Source: CAUZFZ01 sp963579025 (GTDB lineage: Bacteria > Planctomycetota > Planctomycetia > Planctomycetales > Planctomycetaceae). Taken from it: a DNA stretch of 25,644 bases. Location of the stretch: contig CAUZFZ010000152.1 of the NCBI GenBank assembly GCA_963579025.1, forward strand, positions 1-25,644. Direction: 5' to 3'. Shown piece by piece: positions 24,015 to 25,644 of the stretch. Numbering within the stretch: the stretch's first letter is position 1; each line of letters begins with the position of its first letter. Position numbers and translations under genes: made by a program. The notes under the pieces were generated by a model that was not told the DNA's origin, did no database searches, and saw nothing but the letters and a program-made list of their open reading frames with translations.

Positions 24015-25409
24015 ATGACGCGTCTTGACAGTACATCGCCGTCTCAAGCGGCAGTTGTTCGGGCGATCGATAAGGCGGCGGCGGACGCTTACAGCGCCGA
24101 GTCGTTTGAGGCAGCGTTGCATATTCTGGCGCTGCAGTCGCGGCTGGCGATCGGCGCGCATCAGACGGCGATCAGCTTTATTCCGGATGGCGACTTCCTT
24201 GCGGCCGTGCATACGCACTCGTTCTCCGAAAAGTACGAACGATTCAATTCGTACGACGTCATGCCCACCGGTGAAGGCATCTGGGGACTGATCGTCAATC
24301 AGCAGCGGTCGGTCTGCATGACGGATGACGAACTGACAGCGCATCCGCAGTGGAAAGACTTCAGTGGACTGAAAGACGCCCGGGGACTCGAGCATCCGCC
24401 CATGCGCGGCTGGCTGGCCGTTCCGATTGTCGGCACTGATGACCGGATGCTTGGTGTGCTGCAGGCCAGCGACCGGTTTGAAGGAGAATTTACGCTCGAC
24501 GACCTGGAGCCGTTCCAGCATCTCGCGGCGATGATGGCGCCCACGTTTGAACTGCAATACGTCAATCGGCAGTTGCTGCAGCGAACTGACGAACTGCACC
24601 GCCGGAATGAGGAACTGGAAGCGGCTCGAGCAGAACTCCAACAAGCCCGCGACGAACTGGAGCACCGTGTCCGCCAGCGGACACTGGAACTGGAGTGCAG
24701 CAACCAGGCACTGGACGAATTCGCGCACGTGGTGTCGCACGATTTGAAAGCACCGTTGCGGTCCATCATTTCGCTGGCGCAGTGGTTCTCTGAAGACTTT
24801 GGTGAGGTCGTGGGCGCCGAGGGCCAGGAGCAACTGCAACTTCTGAATGGTCGCGCCAGGCGGATGAACGGAATGATCGAGGGAATTCTTACGTATTCAC
24901 GGACGGCCAGCGTCGAGACGGAGCTGGTCGCGGTGGACAGTGGCCAGGTGGCTCGTGAAGTCATCGAAACGCTTGCACCGCCGCCGGAAATCGTAATGCG
25001 GATCGACGATTCGCTGCCGGTGGTCGTCTTTGACCGGATTCAGTTCGAGCAGATTCTTCAGAACCTGATCGGCAACGGCATCACTCACCTGGGTCAGCCG
25101 TCCGGTGAAGTCGTGGTGTCGTGTCGGGAGACACCGTCGCACTGGGAATTCCAGGTGACGGATACGGGCGTCGGCATCGCCCAGGAGCATCACGAAAGAA
25201 TTTTCCAGGTGTTTCGGACACTCAAGTCGCGAGACGAACTGGATACGACCGGAATCGGTCTGGCACTTGTCCGGCGGATCGTGGAACGGTGCGGCGGGAC
25301 CATTCGGGTCGAATCAAAGCTCGGTGCGGGCAGCCGGTTTTCCTTCACGATTTTGAAGTCACTACAGGAAGACCAGTCAACTGCGGACAGCGCGGGCGAA
25401 GCCCGATAG
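24015..25409 (+). CDS. GAF-domain sensor histidine kinase (soluble)
   Basis: 464 residues with no membrane segment, so a cytoplasmic sensor. A GAF domain covers about 30-180 (including 'GIWGLIVNQQRSVCMTDDEL' and 'RGWLAVPIVGTDDRMLGVLQAS'). A coiled-coil of about 182-232 links it to the dimerisation/phosphoacceptor domain with the H-box 'FAHVVSHDLKAPLRSI' (phospho-His H242). The ATPase domain has an N-box-like 'NLIGNGITHLG' (350-360), G1 'DTGVGIA' (383-389), the F-box 'ERIFQVF' and G2 'TTGIGLALVRRIVE' (411-424). The layout is like phytochrome-type kinases, but the GAF lacks an obvious chromophore-Cys context I would trust. No response regulator is adjacent, so the partner is encoded elsewhere. 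ATG 24015 lacks a strong ribosome-binding site. Confidence 0.9.
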   Translation: MTRLDSTSPSQAAVVRAIDKAAADAYSAESFEAALHILALQSRLAIGAHQTAISFIPDGDFLAAVHTHSFSEKYERFNSYDVMPTGEGIWGLIVNQQRSVCMTDDELTAHPQWKDFSGLKDARGLEHPPMRGWLAVPIVGTDDRMLGVLQASDRFEGEFTLDDLEPFQHLAAMMAPTFELQYVNRQLLQRTDELHRRNEELEAARAELQQARDELEHRVRQRTLELECSNQALDEFAHVVSHDLKAPLRSIISLAQWFSEDFGEVVGAEGQEQLQLLNGRARRMNGMIEGILTYSRTASVETELVAVDSGQVAREVIETLAPPPEIVMRIDDSLPVVVFDRIQFEQILQNLIGNGITHLGQPSGEVVVSCRETPSHWEFQVTDTGVGIAQEHHERIFQVFRTLKSRDELDTTGIGLALVRRIVERCGGTIRVESKLGAGSRFSFTILKSLQEDQSTADSAGEAR

Positions 25410-25644
25410 TCGCCTTTCGCTCCGAGCTTGTGAACCTATCGCAGATTGCGGTTGGTCCCCGATCATCCAACGGTGATTGTTTTTGAACGGCTGCTTGAGA
25501 GCAGCGGGGTCAGATTGGGGGCTTCATGTTGAGTCCTTTTGGTTCTGGATGGTCGCTTGGGGCGACCGGGTCGTGTTATTCGATCCGCCGGTCTTTTCCG
25601 GCTTTCTTGTTGCTCGAATCACGAAACCGGCAACGCTTCGAGTT
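25410..25644. other. Right-edge region, no gene seen; several small hairpins
   Basis: Hairpins GCTGCT-TGAG-AGCAGC (25490-25505), GGTCGC-TTGGG-GCGACC (25551-25567) and GCCGG-TCTTTT-CCGGC followed by TTTCTTG (25587-25609) are visible. The last could be a weak terminator, but it lies 180 bp past the kinase stop. 'GGGGTCAGATTGGGGG' at about 25506-25521 has the look of interspersed-repeat DNA. No open frame with a ribosome-binding site was found. Confidence 0.45.

Noticed and set aside
25490..25611. Intrinsic terminator for the histidine kinase
   Set aside because: The only hairpin followed by Ts (25587-25609) has a 5-bp stem, an interrupted T-run and lies 180 bp past the stop; too weak to call.

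Overview
The window (25.6 kb, GC-rich) reads as a piece of a Planctomycetota chromosome. The evidence is the gene content: a DUF1501 Tat-exported protein, a PmoA/DUF6807-type secreted protein, a very large secreted PQQ-propeller protein, a repetitive Val/Thr/Gln/Arg exported protein resembling planctomycete YTV cell-wall proteins, and an acidic/poly-arginine 'RNase E-like' low-complexity protein. Genes are loosely spaced on both strands, and many gaps hold palindromic interspersed repeats. The genus cannot be fixed from the sequence alone.

Layout. The left edge (1-65) holds the first codons of an IS3-type transposase OrfA. On the minus strand follow a secreted two-domain M16 zinc peptidase (209-2968), a CrtI-like FAD oxidoreductase (3102-4502) and the acidic/poly-Arg protein (4664-6511). 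A palindrome-rich divergent gap leads to the 1364-residue PQQ-propeller protein (6819-10913, +). It converges through a 129-bp palindromic element on a small secreted beta-rich protein (11111-11737, -). A divergent gap leads to an MFS transporter with a large soluble insertion (12106-13776, +), which converges through a nested repeat on a second, Fsr-like MFS transporter (14146-15351, -). Then come an N-methyltryptophan/sarcosine oxidase-type flavoprotein (15603-16772, -), the YTV-like exported protein with a clear terminator (16921-17895, +), the PmoA-family protein (18125-19078, +), the DUF1501 protein (19285-20694, +), a DinB-fold protein (20807-21298, +), a membrane-anchored thioredoxin-like protein interrupted by one in-frame UGA (21621-23474, +) and a GAF-domain histidine kinase (24015-25409, +). 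The last 235 bp show no gene.

How the parts relate. I see no long operon; most genes look like single transcription units for envelope, transport or housekeeping functions. The repeats sit mainly between genes, and two lie exactly between convergent gene ends, where they could act as bidirectional terminators.

Most interesting signal. The reading frame 21621-23474 is open for 617 codons except for one UGA at 22530-22532, at the expected redox position of a thioredoxin-like domain (Cys-x-x-x-UGA-Asn-Asn-Gly). It is followed 31 nt later by the apical loop of a perfect 6-bp hairpin with loop GGTC, which fits the usual description of a bacterial SECIS. I propose a selenoprotein that standard annotation would split into two hypothetical proteins. 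A nonsense mutation or sequencing error remains the alternative.
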